Below, piece after piece: positions 1 through 10,501 of a DNA stretch of 64,000 bases. The DNA is taken from the NCBI RefSeq assembly GCF_025398175.1, contig NZ_CP099734.1:2790001-2854000 (forward strand), read 5' to 3'. The notes beneath the pieces are model-generated. The model was not told the origin of the DNA, ran no database searches, and was given only the letters and a program-made list of their open reading frames with translations. A program made the translations under genes and the position numbers. Position 1 is the stretch's first letter, and each line of letters opens with the position of its first letter. Source of the stretch: Photobacterium sp. TY1-4 (GTDB taxonomy: Bacteria > Pseudomonadota > Gammaproteobacteria > Enterobacterales > Vibrionaceae).

Positions 1-1
1 G

Positions 2-676
2 GCCGGGGCACTGTCGGTCGGGATCGGTTTTGGTCTGCAAACCATCGTGTCGAATTTTGTCTCCGGGATCATTTTGCTGATTGAGCGCCCCATCAAGGAA
101 GGGGACTGGATTGAGGTCTCGGGCTACTCGGGCTTTGTCAAAAAGATTGCCGTCCGCTCGACGCGGATTGAGACGTTCGATCTACACGATGTCGTGATTC
201 CGAACTCGGATTTGATTGCCGGGACGGTGAAAAACATGACACTGCGCAGCTTCCACGGCCGCTTAATTGTCAGTATCGGCGTCGCCTACGGCAGCGATCT
301 GAACCTGGTCAAAACGATTATGCAACAGGCAGCAGAAGAACATCCGATGGTCCTCTCCTACCCGGAGCCCAACGTCTTGTTTGTCGAGATGGGTGACAGT
401 GCCCTGCTGTTTGAGCTGCGTTGCTATATCCGCGATGTCCGTCAGATGTTTGTGGTCCGCTCCGATCTGCTCTTTACCCTGTACGGCACCCTGACCGACC
501 GGGGCGTGTCGATTCCGTTTCCGCAGCGCGATGTTCATATCATCTCCCACCCAGCTTCTCCGCCCCAGACATCGCCGCATGAGCCACTTCAGCAGGACCC
601 ACCGAAACAGGATCCACCTCCGCGACAACCACCTGAGCAGGATCAGCCGCCAAGCGACCAAGCCGACCCGGAGTGA
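2..676 (+). CDS. MscS-family mechanosensitive channel, C-terminal part (truncated by window edge)
   Basis: The last 224 residues of a small-conductance mechanosensitive channel, an inner-membrane safety valve opened by hypo-osmotic shock. The frame is open from base 2, so the start lies outside the window. The first visible residues (AGALSVGIGFGLQ) are the Gly/Ala-rich pore helix typical of MscS, followed by the hydrophobic helix and the beta domain (ERPIKEGDWIEV, then VVIPNSDL). After the alpha/beta cytoplasmic cage domain the protein ends in an unusual tail of about 40 residues rich in Pro, Gln and Asp, predicted disordered. MscS family membership is clear; which paralogue (MscS or a longer MscK/YbdG/YjeP type) cannot be told without the N-terminus. 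Confidence 0.9.
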   Translation, partial: AGALSVGIGFGLQTIVSNFVSGIILLIERPIKEGDWIEVSGYSGFVKKIAVRSTRIETFDLHDVVIPNSDLIAGTVKNMTLRSFHGRLIVSIGVAYGSDLNLVKTIMQQAAEEHPMVLSYPEPNVLFVEMGDSALLFELRCYIRDVRQMFVVRSDLLFTLYGTLTDRGVSIPFPQRDVHIISHPASPPQTSPHEPLQQDPPKQDPPPRQPPEQDQPPSDQADPE

Positions 677-684
677 GCATAAAA

Positions 685-708
685 AAATCCGGGCTGATGC
701 CCGGATTT
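685..708. terminator. Bidirectional rho-independent terminator between mscS-like gene and secF
   Basis: A perfect 10-bp stem (685-694 with 699-708) and a TGAT loop, with an A-run before it that becomes a U-run on the minus strand and a short T-rich end on the plus strand. It lies between two convergent genes and can serve both. Confidence 0.85.
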
Positions 709-737
709 CCTCAATATTGCCAGCACGCGCCTGCGGC

Positions 738-1685
738 TTAAGGCATGGCGTCGAATTCTTCGCCTTCCTTCTCAACCTGCGGTGGCATCAGGTGCTCCCG
801 GGTGATCCCCAGTTTCAGCGCCAGCGCCGAAGCCACATAGATTGACGAGTAAGTCCCGACGGTAATACCAATCAGCAGCGCTGCGGCAAAACCGTGGATC
901 ATGCTGCCGCCTTTCAGGAACAGCGCAATCACCACGAACAGGGTCGTCGCCGAGGTGATCAGGGTCCGGCTCAGGGTCTGGGTCACCGAGCTGTTCATGA
1001 CTTCTGCCGGCCCACCCTTGCGCATTTTGCGGAAGTTTTCCCGGATCCGGTCGAACACCACGATGGTATCGTTGAGCGAGTAACCGACCACGGTCAGCAG
1101 CGCCGCCACAATCGTCAAATCGATCTCAATCTGCGTGAACGAGAAGATCCCGACGGTGATGATGACATCGTGCGCCAGCGCCAATACCGCGCCCGCGGCC
1201 AGACGCCATTCAAAGCGCATTGAGACGTACAGCAGGATACAGATCAGCGACACCAGGATCGCCAGACCACCCGCTTCCGCCAGCTCATCGCCCACATTCG
1301 GGCCGACAAACTCAATCCGGCGCATCTCGACATTCAGCCCGGTCCCGGCACGCAGCGCATCAATGATCTGGTTCCCCAGTTTTTCGCCCTGCGCATCTTC
1401 ACGCGGTTGCAGGCGAACCATGACATCCCGCGCTGTGCCGAAGTTCTGCACAATGGCATCCCCAAAGCCGGCATTTTCCAGCGACTCCCGGATCAGGCCC
1501 AGATCAGCCGGTTGCTCAAAACCGACTTCAATCAGAGTCCCGCCGGTAAAGTCCAGGCCCCAGTTCAGCTTCTGCGTCGTCACGGTCCCGATGGCCGCCA
1601 CGATCATGAAGATCGACAGCAGGAACGCCCCTTTCGACCAGCGCATAAAGTCGATCACTTTATCCGCTTTCATTATTTGAAACAT
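738..1685 (-). CDS. secF: Protein translocase subunit SecF
   Basis: Inner-membrane subunit of the SecDF-YajC complex, which uses the proton gradient to help complete SecYEG protein export. At 315 residues it has normal length. It shows the first membrane helix (about 17-38), the family motif GLDFTGGT near residues 43-50, a periplasmic P1-like domain, then five helices clustered from about 136 to 290 with the conserved DRIRENFRKMRKG loop. The start is preceded by AAGGAGA at a good distance. It lies 12 bp after secD, in the order tgt-yajC-secD-secF, so it is probably the last gene of that operon and is closed by the terminator at 685-708. Confidence 0.97.
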   Translation of the reverse strand: MFQIMKADKVIDFMRWSKGAFLLSIFMIVAAIGTVTTQKLNWGLDFTGGTLIEVGFEQPADLGLIRESLENAGFGDAIVQNFGTARDVMVRLQPREDAQGEKLGNQIIDALRAGTGLNVEMRRIEFVGPNVGDELAEAGGLAILVSLICILLYVSMRFEWRLAAGAVLALAHDVIITVGIFSFTQIEIDLTIVAALLTVVGYSLNDTIVVFDRIRENFRKMRKGGPAEVMNSSVTQTLSRTLITSATTLFVVIALFLKGGSMIHGFAAALLIGITVGTYSSIYVASALALKLGITREHLMPPQVEKEGEEFDAMP

Positions 1686-1697
1686 GTCAGCGTCTCC

Positions 1698-3551
1698 TTA
1701 GATCGACAGCTTTTCGATGCGCTTACCACCGTACACCAGGTTCACCAGAACACGGGTACCGATGATGGCCGTAAACATCGACGTCAAAATACCAATCGAC
1801 AGGGTCACGGCAAAGCCTTTGACCGCGCCGGTACCGACCGCAAACAGAATGATCGCGGTGATCAGCGTGGTAATATTGGCATCGGCAATGGTGCTGAACG
1901 CATTGGCATAACCTTGGTGGATTGCCTGCTGCGGGCTGCGGCCGTCACGAAGCTCTTCCCGGATCCGCTCGAAAATCAGGACGTTGGCATCCACCGCCAT
2001 CCCGACGGTCAGAACGATCCCGGCAATCCCCGGCAACGTCATGGTCGCGCCCGGGATCATCGACATCACCCCGATAATCATCACCAGGTTCATCAGCAGT
2101 GCCAGGTTGGCAAACAGGCCGAAGCGACGGTAGTAAACCAGCGTAAACAGCATGACCGCAATCATGCCCCAGATCATCGCCTGGATACCCATGTCGATGT
2201 TCTGCTGACCCATTGACGGGCCAATGGTGCGCTCTTCTACAATCGAGATTGGCGCAATCAATGCACCGGCACGCAACAGCAGCGCCAGGTTATGGGCTTC
2301 AGACTGGGTATCAATCCCGGTAATGCGGAAGTTACGGCCCAGTGCGGTCTGAATCGTGGCCTGGTTGATCACTTCTTCGTGTTTTTCCAGGATCACTTTG
2401 CCGTTTGGATCACGCTCACCGCTGTCTTTGTACTCGGTAAAGACGGTGGCCATCAACTTGCCGACATTGTTGCGCGAGAATGCGGTCATCTTGCTGCCGC
2501 CTTCGCTGTCAAGCGAGATATTCACCTGCGGACGGCCGTATTCATCGGCACTGGAGCTGGCGTCCGTAATATGGGAGCCTTCCAGGATCACACGTTTTTT
2601 CAGCACCACCGGACGTTGGTCACGGGTAAGCTTCACTTCACTGCCCGGCGGCACCCGGCCAGACGCAGCCGCAGCCAGATCGGCCGTGCTGTCCACTTCG
2701 CGAAACTCCAGTGTTGCCGTCGCGCCCAGGATCTCTTTGGCCCGCGCGGTGTCCTGTACGCCCGGCAGCTCAACCACGATGCGGTTGGCACCCTGACGCT
2801 GAACCAGCGGCTCAGCCACACCCAGCTCATTGACCCGGTTACGCAGGATCGTAATGTTCTGCTCAACCGCATAGTTGCGGATTTCTTTCAGGCGCGCTTC
2901 GGTAAACTGCGCCGACAGCACAAAGCGACCATTGCGGTCACTGTCGGTAAACAGCATGTCCTGATGCAGCTTCACCAGCGCTGCTTTCGCATCCGCCAGT
3001 TGCGCGGCGTCACGCAGCCGGACTTCAACCGCATCGGCGGTCTTGCTGATGGCGCGATAACGAATTTTGGCTTCACGCAGCTCGGTACGGAAGGTTTCTT
3101 CCTGCTGACCCAGTAGTTTTTCCATCGCTGCGTCCATATCCACTTCCATCAGGAAGTGCACACCGCCGCGCAGGTCAAGGCCCAGTTTCATTGGGGTTGC
3201 GCCGATGGATTCAAGCCAGTCCGGCGTAGAAGGGGCAAGGTTGAGCGCAACAACAAAGTTATCGCCGAGCTGTTGATTCAGGATGTCGCGCGCACTAATT
3301 TGGGTATCAGTATCATTAAAGCGGACCAGTACAGTACCGTTTTCGAAGGCGACAGATTTATAGGAGATTTGATGTTGTTTTAAATCTTCGGTGACAGCAT
3401 CCAGCGTGGCCATATCTGCCGAGGCGCCACGCGCCCCGGAGATTTGAATCGCTGGATCTTCACCGTAAACATTGGGAAGTGCATAAAGCAAACCGATGAT
3501 CAGTGTAAACACCACCATCAGGTTCTTCCACAAGGGATAACGGTTTAACAC
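1698..3551 (-). CDS. secD: Protein translocase subunit SecD
   Basis: Larger partner of SecF. 617 residues, the usual length. It has an N-terminal helix (about 10-28), the signature [10 protein letters not shown] at residues 124-133, a long periplasmic region with the P1 head and base domains, and a C-terminal bundle of five helices from about residue 455 that ends in [18 protein letters not shown], the conserved SecD/RND stretch. It lies between yajC (24 bp away) and secF (12 bp away), which fits co-transcription and complex formation. Confidence 0.98.
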   Translation of the reverse strand: MLNRYPLWKNLMVVFTLIIGLLYALPNVYGEDPAIQISGARGASADMATLDAVTEDLKQHQISYKSVAFENGTVLVRFNDTDTQISARDILNQQLGDNFVVALNLAPSTPDWLESIGATPMKLGLDLRGGVHFLMEVDMDAAMEKLLGQQEETFRTELREAKIRYRAISKTADAVEVRLRDAAQLADAKAALVKLHQDMLFTDSDRNGRFVLSAQFTEARLKEIRNYAVEQNITILRNRVNELGVAEPLVQRQGANRIVVELPGVQDTARAKEILGATATLEFREVDSTADLAAAASGRVPPGSEVKLTRDQRPVVLKKRVILEGSHITDASSSADEYGRPQVNISLDSEGGSKMTAFSRNNVGKLMATVFTEYKDSGERDPNGKVILEKHEEVINQATIQTALGRNFRITGIDTQSEAHNLALLLRAGALIAPISIVEERTIGPSMGQQNIDMGIQAMIWGMIAVMLFTLVYYRRFGLFANLALLMNLVMIIGVMSMIPGATMTLPGIAGIVLTVGMAVDANVLIFERIREELRDGRSPQQAIHQGYANAFSTIADANITTLITAIILFAVGTGAVKGFAVTLSIGILTSMFTAIIGTRVLVNLVYGGKRIEKLSI

Positions 3552-3575
3552 TGCTAAGATCCTTCAAAGCGAATT

Positions 3576-3911
3576 TTACAGAGATTTCATTGTACCCTTA
3601 GGCAGTACAGCAGAAACGAAATCTTTCTTGATGGTAACTTCAGTGGTGTCGTTCAGGGCAATCACGATGTAGTCATTCTCTTCAGAAACTTTCGTGATTT
3701 TACCGACCAGACCGCCGTTGGTCAGCACTTCATCCCCTTTGCCCATGGAGGACATCAGGTTCTTGTGCTCTTTCACACGCTTCGCCTGCGGACGGTAAAT
3801 CATGAAATAGAAAATAACTGCGAACAGACCCAGCATGATGAAAAGTTGCATGCCGCCACCCTGTGGTGCACCTTCAGCTGCGGCGTGTGCCTGAGAAATG
3901 AAAAGACTCAT
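3576..3911 (-). CDS. yajC: SecDF-associated subunit YajC
   Basis: Small single-pass inner-membrane protein that binds SecDF. 111 residues: a short N-terminal segment rich in Ala and Gly, one hydrophobic helix (about 22-40), the family motif FYFMIYRPQAKRVKEH, then a soluble beta domain (GDEVLTNGGLVGKI). The order tgt-yajC-secD-secF is the classic one; the gap to tgt is only 22 bp, indicating one transcript. Confidence 0.97.
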   Translation of the reverse strand: MSLFISQAHAAAEGAPQGGGMQLFIMLGLFAVIFYFMIYRPQAKRVKEHKNLMSSMGKGDEVLTNGGLVGKITKVSEENDYIVIALNDTTEVTIKKDFVSAVLPKGTMKSL

Positions 3912-3933
3912 TTAATAACGTCCTCGTTTATTG

Positions 3934-5103
<1,170 letters not shown>

Positions 5104-5203
5104 TTACGGGATAAAAACACCCCAAGCCATCTGCCTGAGATGAGGTAACCATCCGCCGAGCCTGAAGCCGGCGGATTTCATATTCAGGGCGACAAAGTCG
5201 ACA

Positions 5204-5232
5204 AAGGCTGCAATCTTAACAAATGCAGCCTT
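5204..5232 (-). terminator. Hairpin downstream of queA
   Basis: A perfect 9-bp inverted repeat (5204-5212 with 5224-5232, arms AAGGCTGCA and TGCAGCCTT) about 30 bp past the queA stop, in the queA-tgt gap. On the minus strand it is followed only by a broken T-rich stretch, so termination may be partial. Confidence 0.5.
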
Positions 5233-5259
5233 AAGTGACACTGACTTCCCAGCTTAAGT

Positions 5260-6312
5260 TCAATCTGTCTGACGGGTGATAAACATGGAATCGCCGTAGC
5301 TGAAGAAGCGATATTGATTCGCGACCGCCTGATGATAGGCATTCATGGTGTGTTCATAGCCGGCAAAGGCACTGACCAGCATGATCAGGGTCGACTCCGG
5401 CAGGTGGAAGTTGGTGATCAGCACATCCACCAGCTGGAACTGATAGCCCGGATAGATGAAAATGTCGGTATCGCCGAAAAATGCTTTCAGCTCGGTGCCC
5501 TGCTTGACCGCATCCTGGGCTGCACTTTCCAGCGAACGCACCGAGGTGGTACCGACGGCAATCACCCGGCCACCGTTGGCTTTGGTTGCCTGGATCGTCG
5601 CCACCACGTCTTCCGGTACTTCAACGTATTCCGCATGCATGTGGTGATCGTTAATGTTATCCACCCGCACCGGCTGGAAGGTTCCCGCACCGACATGCAG
5701 GGTGACGAATGCAAAGTTCACCCCTTTGGCTTTCAGATCAGCCATCAGCTGATCATCAAAGTGCAAGCCGGCGGTCGGCGCCGCAACAGCGCCGGGCTTG
5801 GCGTTATAGACCGTCTGGTAACGCTCTTTGTCCGCGTCTTCATCCGGACGGTCAATGTAAGGCGGCAGCGGCATGTGGCCGACTTCTTCCAGGATCTCCA
5901 GCACCGTCTTTTCGCTGTTGAAACGAATTTCAAACAGTGCATCATGACGGGCCACCATTTCTGCCCGGTAGTCATCGTTTTCACCCAACAGTAATTCAGT
6001 GCCCGGTTTCGGCGATTTCGAGGCGCGCACATGGGCCAGAATACTTTTGTCATCCAGCATGCGCTCCACCAGCACTTCCAGCTTACCGCCGGAGGCTTTG
6101 CGACCAAATAAACGCGCCGGGATCACCCGGGTATTATTAAAGATCAGCAAATCACCCGGCTGCACCAGATCCAGCACATCTTTAAAGCCTTTATGCTGCA
6201 GCTCACCGGTATTACCGTTCAGTTGCAGCAGGCGGCTGGCCGTGCGCTCAGGTTGCGGATAACGAGCGATCAGCTCATCAGGAAGGTCAAAGTGAAAATC
6301 TGAAACTTGCAT
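5260..6312 (-). CDS. queA: S-adenosylmethionine:tRNA ribosyltransferase-isomerase
   Basis: Transfers and isomerises the ribosyl part of SAM onto preQ1-modified tRNA to make epoxyqueuosine, the step after Tgt. 350 residues, standard length. Motifs seen: the N-terminal [32 protein letters not shown], the PTAGLHF segment, [15 protein letters not shown] and [18 protein letters not shown]. It has its own upstream region holding the 84-bp palindrome at 6348-6431, so it may be transcribed separately or read into tgt. Confidence 0.98.
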   Translation of the reverse strand: MQVSDFHFDLPDELIARYPQPERTASRLLQLNGNTGELQHKGFKDVLDLVQPGDLLIFNNTRVIPARLFGRKASGGKLEVLVERMLDDKSILAHVRASKSPKPGTELLLGENDDYRAEMVARHDALFEIRFNSEKTVLEILEEVGHMPLPPYIDRPDEDADKERYQTVYNAKPGAVAAPTAGLHFDDQLMADLKAKGVNFAFVTLHVGAGTFQPVRVDNINDHHMHAEYVEVPEDVVATIQATKANGGRVIAVGTTSVRSLESAAQDAVKQGTELKAFFGDTDIFIYPGYQFQLVDVLITNFHLPESTLIMLVSAFAGYEHTMNAYHQAVANQYRFFSYGDSMFITRQTD

Positions 6313-6347
6313 CTATCGGGCCCTAAATTACAGCAGGCCGGTAGTAT

Positions 6348-6431
6348 ATACCCAAACAACTTCAAGATGCGATGTTCAGCGAGAATTGCTTGGCTTTAGG
6401 CAAAGACGACATCTTGAAGTCGTTTGGGTAT
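6348..6431. repeat. 84-bp imperfect palindrome (REP/MITE-like intergenic element)
   Basis: Arms of 22 bp (6348-6369 and 6410-6431) are inverted copies matching at 21 of 22 bases, enclosing about 40 bp. It lies between queA and the protease gene. The size, near-perfect arms and intergenic position suit a dispersed palindromic repeat rather than a terminator, since no U-run follows. No second copy was seen in this window. Confidence 0.7.
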
Positions 6432-6489
6432 CGCTGCCCCACGGCAAGAGCAAGCAATAATGCGCAGATGCCGGTGGTGAACACACCGG

Positions 6490-7581
6490 CTACGGATCAC
6501 GACGCCAAAGTGCCATCAGCAGCAACCATCCCAGCAGACCGGCCCCTAGGCCGCCGGCGCTCTCGTCACTGTCCGGCGTGGTGACCGTAATCCCGCTGCC
6601 GGCATTGCCGATATCGCCGCTCAGCAGGTTAACCGTAAATTCCGGTGTCGGCTGACTACTCAGGGTTCTGCCTGCCTGGGCATCAATCCAGCTTTGAAAC
6701 TCAGCCACTTCGGTATAGACACCAGGCACGGTCACCGCACAGCCGTTACCAAAGCTCACCAACCCGACCAGACGAAGGCCGAAGTCCGGATCCGCCGCAG
6801 CTTGCGGATCCTGCCACACCAGCGGCCCACCGGAGTCACCGAAGCAGCTATCCCGGGCCAGATCCGGCGCCACCGATCCGGCACAAAGAAAAATCGAATA
6901 ATCACCGGTATTTACATTCGCCCCCCACTGGGCATCGCAGGTCCGATCCGGTACCCCGGACAACAAGGTATAGCGGAGGGTCGAGGCGCCGGAATTCATG
7001 TCTTGCGGATCGGTACTCCCCCAGCCGGAGACCAGCAGGTTCGCCGGTCGGGCACCATTGGCAACCCAGCCGTTGGCAAACGCAGTATTCGCACGTCCCT
7101 GCGTTGCGCGATCGGCCATGCGGATTGGGATAGCCCCATCCGGTAAGGGAGTGGCCAGCTTCAGCAGCGCAATATCATTGGCAAACCGGGCCGAATTATA
7201 AGACGGGTGGATCACCAGCTCAGTCACTGCGACGGCATTACGGTTATTGGCCGAAAATACGCTGGTGATCCCGCCCCACACCTTAATATTATTCGCCGTG
7301 ACGGTCGTCGCCCCATGCTGTAAACAATGGGCTGCCGTCAGCACCAGATCCTGACTGATCGCCACCCCACCACAAACGAATGTGCTCTGACCGCCGTTGC
7401 TATCGGGAAAGGTCAGGTTGAGATAAATTTGCCAGGGAATATCCTGATTTCCGGATTCCACACCGCCTACAATTTTGGCCGTGACACCATCCGTACGGGC
7501 TGCTTCTTCAGTGGCAAAAGCCACAGAAACGGAGACGAAAAACCAATATAACAATAAGCCAAACAACAACTTATACATCAA
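6490..7581 (-). CDS. Secreted trypsin-like serine protease with GlyGly-CTERM-like tail
   Basis: 363-residue S1-family endopeptidase. A signal peptide (residues 1-23) precedes the activation-type junction KIVGG (37-40). The catalytic triad is visible: His85 in LTAAHC, Asp135 in NDIALL and Ser249 in GDSGGP. After the protease domain comes a linker and, at 341-363, a tail made of a Gly-rich stretch, a hydrophobic helix (LLGWLLLMALW) and RR. This is the layout of GlyGly-CTERM proteins, which in Vibrio are cleaved by a rhombosortase and exported by type II secretion; that sorting route is inferred from family knowledge. Single gene, transcribed alone. Confidence 0.92.
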   Translation of the reverse strand: MMYKLLFGLLLYWFFVSVSVAFATEEAARTDGVTAKIVGGVESGNQDIPWQIYLNLTFPDSNGGQSTFVCGGVAISQDLVLTAAHCLQHGATTVTANNIKVWGGITSVFSANNRNAVAVTELVIHPSYNSARFANDIALLKLATPLPDGAIPIRMADRATQGRANTAFANGWVANGARPANLLVSGWGSTDPQDMNSGASTLRYTLLSGVPDRTCDAQWGANVNTGDYSIFLCAGSVAPDLARDSCFGDSGGPLVWQDPQAAADPDFGLRLVGLVSFGNGCAVTVPGVYTEVAEFQSWIDAQAGRTLSSQPTPEFTVNLLSGDIGNAGSGITVTTPDSDESAGGLGAGLLGWLLLMALWRRDP

Positions 7582-7792
7582 GTTATACCTACTTGGCGGG
7601 TCGTTTATTGATTATAAGACAGCCTCAGATTTAACCTTTCAGAAAAAAGTATTAAACATGAGAATAACAACCGATTTGTTTGACAGGTGTCATAGGTAAA
7701 TGCCGCGCGATTCGCTACATTCAAAGGAGGAAAAACAGTTCTATCAGAGCGTTAGCTGTAGAAAGTGAACCTAAGTTGCTACGGAGGCCCAT

Positions 7793-8263
7793 ATGTTTAC
7801 TGTCGCCGATATGATGACGCCGCACCCACATACTCTCACCCCGTCCGATACGCTGGCCGATGCCAAGCGACTGATGACGGAAAAAGGGATCCATCACGTG
7901 CCCGTCACGGATCAAGACAACCACCTGGTCGGCCTGGTCAGCCAGCGGGATATTCTCTCTGCTCAGGAATCCAGCCTGGAGCAAATCCAGAAAACCAGCT
8001 TTATCTCCGCCCTCGATATACCGCTCAAACAGTGCATGCATACCCAGTTGTTCAGCGTCGAGCCCCAAGCCGGGTTGAAGGCGGCCGCGCTCTATATGCA
8101 AAAGCACAATATTGGTTGTTTGCCGGTCTTGGACCACAATAAACTGGTCGGCATCATTACCGACAACGACTTTGTGGCCATTGCGATCAACTTGCTGGAG
8201 ATCCAGGAAGAGAATGATCCCCCGGAAGAAGAGATGCCAGAGGCCGACAATGCTCGCTATTAA
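7793..8263 (+). CDS. Tandem CBS-domain protein
   Basis: 156-residue cytosolic protein made almost entirely of two CBS motifs (about 5-60 and 75-135), a fold that binds adenine nucleotides and acts as an energy or ligand sensor. Typical features are MMTPHPHTLTPSDTLADA, GIHHVPVTD and GIITDNDFV. The C-terminal tail is acidic (EEENDPPEEEMPE-like). An upstream CGGAGG ribosome-binding site fixes the start. It ends 26 bp before acpH, so the two may be co-transcribed. Its regulatory target is unknown. Confidence 0.9.
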   Translation: MFTVADMMTPHPHTLTPSDTLADAKRLMTEKGIHHVPVTDQDNHLVGLVSQRDILSAQESSLEQIQKTSFISALDIPLKQCMHTQLFSVEPQAGLKAAALYMQKHNIGCLPVLDHNKLVGIITDNDFVAIAINLLEIQEENDPPEEEMPEADNARY

Positions 8264-8289
8264 GCCTGAAGGAGGCACCTCCCGCGTCT

Positions 8290-8889
8290 ATGAATTTTCT
8301 TGCCCACCTGCATCTGGCCGATCACTGCCGCAGCCACCTGGCCGGAAACCTGCTGGCTGACTTTGTCCGCGGGGATCCGGACCGGATGTACAGCCGGGAG
8401 GTTGCCAACGGCATCCGGCTACACCGCTTCGTCGACAGCTATATTGATGCCATGCCGGAAGTGCTGCATTGCCGGGAACTCTTCAGCCCGCAAACCCGCA
8501 GAGTCAGCGGCATCGCGCTGGACATCGCCTGGGATCACTTTCTGGCTAGGCACTGGCAGCACTACCACCCCCTGCCGCTAACGACATTCGTCAACGATGC
8601 CCGCGCCGAAGTGACGGCCTATCAGGGAACGGCTCCTGAGGCCTACCACCTGACCATGGCCCGAATGTGGCAGCAGCAGTGGCTGTTGCAATACCAGGAT
8701 GTCAGCACCATTCAAACGGCGCTGGAGCGTATGGCCGGCCGACGCCCCAGGCTTTACCAACTCGCCCACTGCCCGGCGGATATCAACCGGCACTATGACC
8801 AGCTTGAGCAGCAGTTTTTCAGCATTTACCCCCAGATCATTGCTGCCGCCGACCAATTCTGCGCCCGGCAAACGGACGGGCTCACTTGA
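8290..8889 (+). CDS. acpH: Acyl carrier protein phosphodiesterase
   Basis: Removes the 4'-phosphopantetheine arm from holo-ACP. 199 residues, matching the family start MNFLAHLHLA and the conserved GNLLADFVRG, RLHRFVDSYID and DIAWDHFLARHW segments with the His/Asp residues of the HD-like metal site. GGAGG precedes the start. It lies 26 bp after the CBS protein on the same strand. Confidence 0.93.
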   Translation: MNFLAHLHLADHCRSHLAGNLLADFVRGDPDRMYSREVANGIRLHRFVDSYIDAMPEVLHCRELFSPQTRRVSGIALDIAWDHFLARHWQHYHPLPLTTFVNDARAEVTAYQGTAPEAYHLTMARMWQQQWLLQYQDVSTIQTALERMAGRRPRLYQLAHCPADINRHYDQLEQQFFSIYPQIIAAADQFCARQTDGLT

Positions 8890-8940
8890 AACGTCTCCCC
8901 GAACCGTCCTCACTTTTTTGCTATCGCACAAACAAAAAAA

Positions 8941-8959
8941 GGGAGCGTCAGACGCTCCC
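8941..8959 (-). terminator. Rho-independent terminator of aceA
   Basis: Perfect 8-bp stem (GGGAGCGT/ACGCTCCC) with a CAG loop. The A-run just before it on the plus strand is a U-run when read from aceA, so it terminates the aceBA transcript. Confidence 0.85.
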
Positions 8960-9064
8960 AAGAAGACAACAGTAAATGTCACGAATTAACTTCATTTTCA
9001 ACGGTGTCGCATCTGCTCCACCAATCAAGATAACAACATCTTGCTAGGATTTTAAGGGTCCGAC

Positions 9065-10369
9065 TCAGAACTGATCTTCTTCCGTCGAGCCGGTCAGGGC
9101 CGTGACGGAAGAGTTACCGCCCTGAATGACATTGGTCATCTTGTCAAAGTAACCGGTGCCCACTTCCTGCTGGTGCGCAACGAAGGTATAACCCTTCTCT
9201 GCGGCCTGGAACTCAGGACGCTGAACTTTCTCAACATAGTGGCGCATACCTTCGCCCTGCGCATACGCGTGCGCCAGCTCGAACATGTTGAACCACATGT
9301 TGTGAATTCCCGCCAGGGTGATGAACTGATACTTGTAGCCCATGTCCGACAGCTCCTGCTGGAACTTGGCGATGGTTTCCGCATCCAGGTTCTTCTCCCA
9401 GTTGAACGATGGCGAGCAGTTATACGCCAGCAGCTGATCCGGGTATTGCGCATGAATCGCTTCGGCAAACTTACGCGCTTCTTCCAGGCAAGGTGTCGCG
9501 GTTTCACACCAGATCAAATCAGCATACGGTGCATAAGCCAGACCACGGGCAATCGCCTGATCAATGCCGGCACGCACGCGGTAGAAACCTTCTGCAGTGC
9601 GCTCGCCCTGGATAAAGTCTTTGTCATACGGGTCGCAGTCTGAGGTCAGCAGATCCGCTGCGTTGGCATCGGTGCGCGCAATCACCAGCGTGGTCGTGCC
9701 GGCAACGTCGGCCGCCAGACGGGCTGCCACCAGCTTCTGAACCGCTTCCTGAGTCGGAACCAGTACTTTCCCGCCCATGTGACCACATTTTTTCACCGAG
9801 GCCAGCTGATCTTCGAAGTGAACACCTGCAGCACCGGCATCAATCATGTTACGCATCAGCTCGTAGGCATTCAGCACCCCACCAAATCCGGCCTCGGCAT
9901 CGGCGACAATCGGCAGGAAGTAATCAATCCCCTCTTCCGGAGTCACGCCGTTGGCCCACTGGATCTGATCGGCGCGACGGAACGAATTATTGATACGTGT
10001 CACCACCGCCGGGACAGAGTCTACCGGATACAATGACTGGTCCGGATACATGGTCGAAGCCGTGTTGTTATCGGCAGCAACCTGCCAGCCGGACAGATAA
10101 ATAGCTTCAATCCCCGCCTTGGCCTGTTGTACGGCCTGACCACCGGTCAGCGCACCCAAACAGTTGACGTAGCCTTTCTTGGCCGAGCCGTTCACCAGCT
10201 CCCAGAGTTTGTCGGCGCCGCGCTGGGCAATGGTATTGGCCGGTGCAAAAGAGCCACGCAGGTTAATCACGTCTTCCGCTGTATAGGTCCGTTTTACATG
10301 CTTCCAACGTGGATTCTCTGCCCAGTCTTTTTCAATAGCTTCAATTTGTTGTTGGCGAGTCAATGTCAT
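9065..10369 (-). CDS. aceA: Isocitrate lyase
   Basis: Splits isocitrate into glyoxylate and succinate, the first glyoxylate-bypass step, allowing growth on acetate and fatty acids. 434 residues. The catalytic signature KKCGHMGGK lies at 193-201 with the active-site Cys196; the NCSPSFNW substrate loop and the metal-binding DAEAGFGG (157-164) are also present. Second gene of an aceB-aceA pair, 132 bp downstream of aceB, and closed by the hairpin at 8941-8959. Confidence 0.98.
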   Translation of the reverse strand: MTLTRQQQIEAIEKDWAENPRWKHVKRTYTAEDVINLRGSFAPANTIAQRGADKLWELVNGSAKKGYVNCLGALTGGQAVQQAKAGIEAIYLSGWQVAADNNTASTMYPDQSLYPVDSVPAVVTRINNSFRRADQIQWANGVTPEEGIDYFLPIVADAEAGFGGVLNAYELMRNMIDAGAAGVHFEDQLASVKKCGHMGGKVLVPTQEAVQKLVAARLAADVAGTTTLVIARTDANAADLLTSDCDPYDKDFIQGERTAEGFYRVRAGIDQAIARGLAYAPYADLIWCETATPCLEEARKFAEAIHAQYPDQLLAYNCSPSFNWEKNLDAETIAKFQQELSDMGYKYQFITLAGIHNMWFNMFELAHAYAQGEGMRHYVEKVQRPEFQAAEKGYTFVAHQQEVGTGYFDKMTNVIQGGNSSVTALTGSTEEDQF

Positions 10370-10501
10370 CTTGCTTTCCCTCGTTTCTATTTAGCGATAA
10401 TCCGTTTAACGTCATCGTTATCGGCTGACTTTCTTTTCTCAGGCTTCTTCGGACATGGCCGACCACGCAGCCGGCACTGCCCCTTATTATTCTGTTAGGC
10501 A

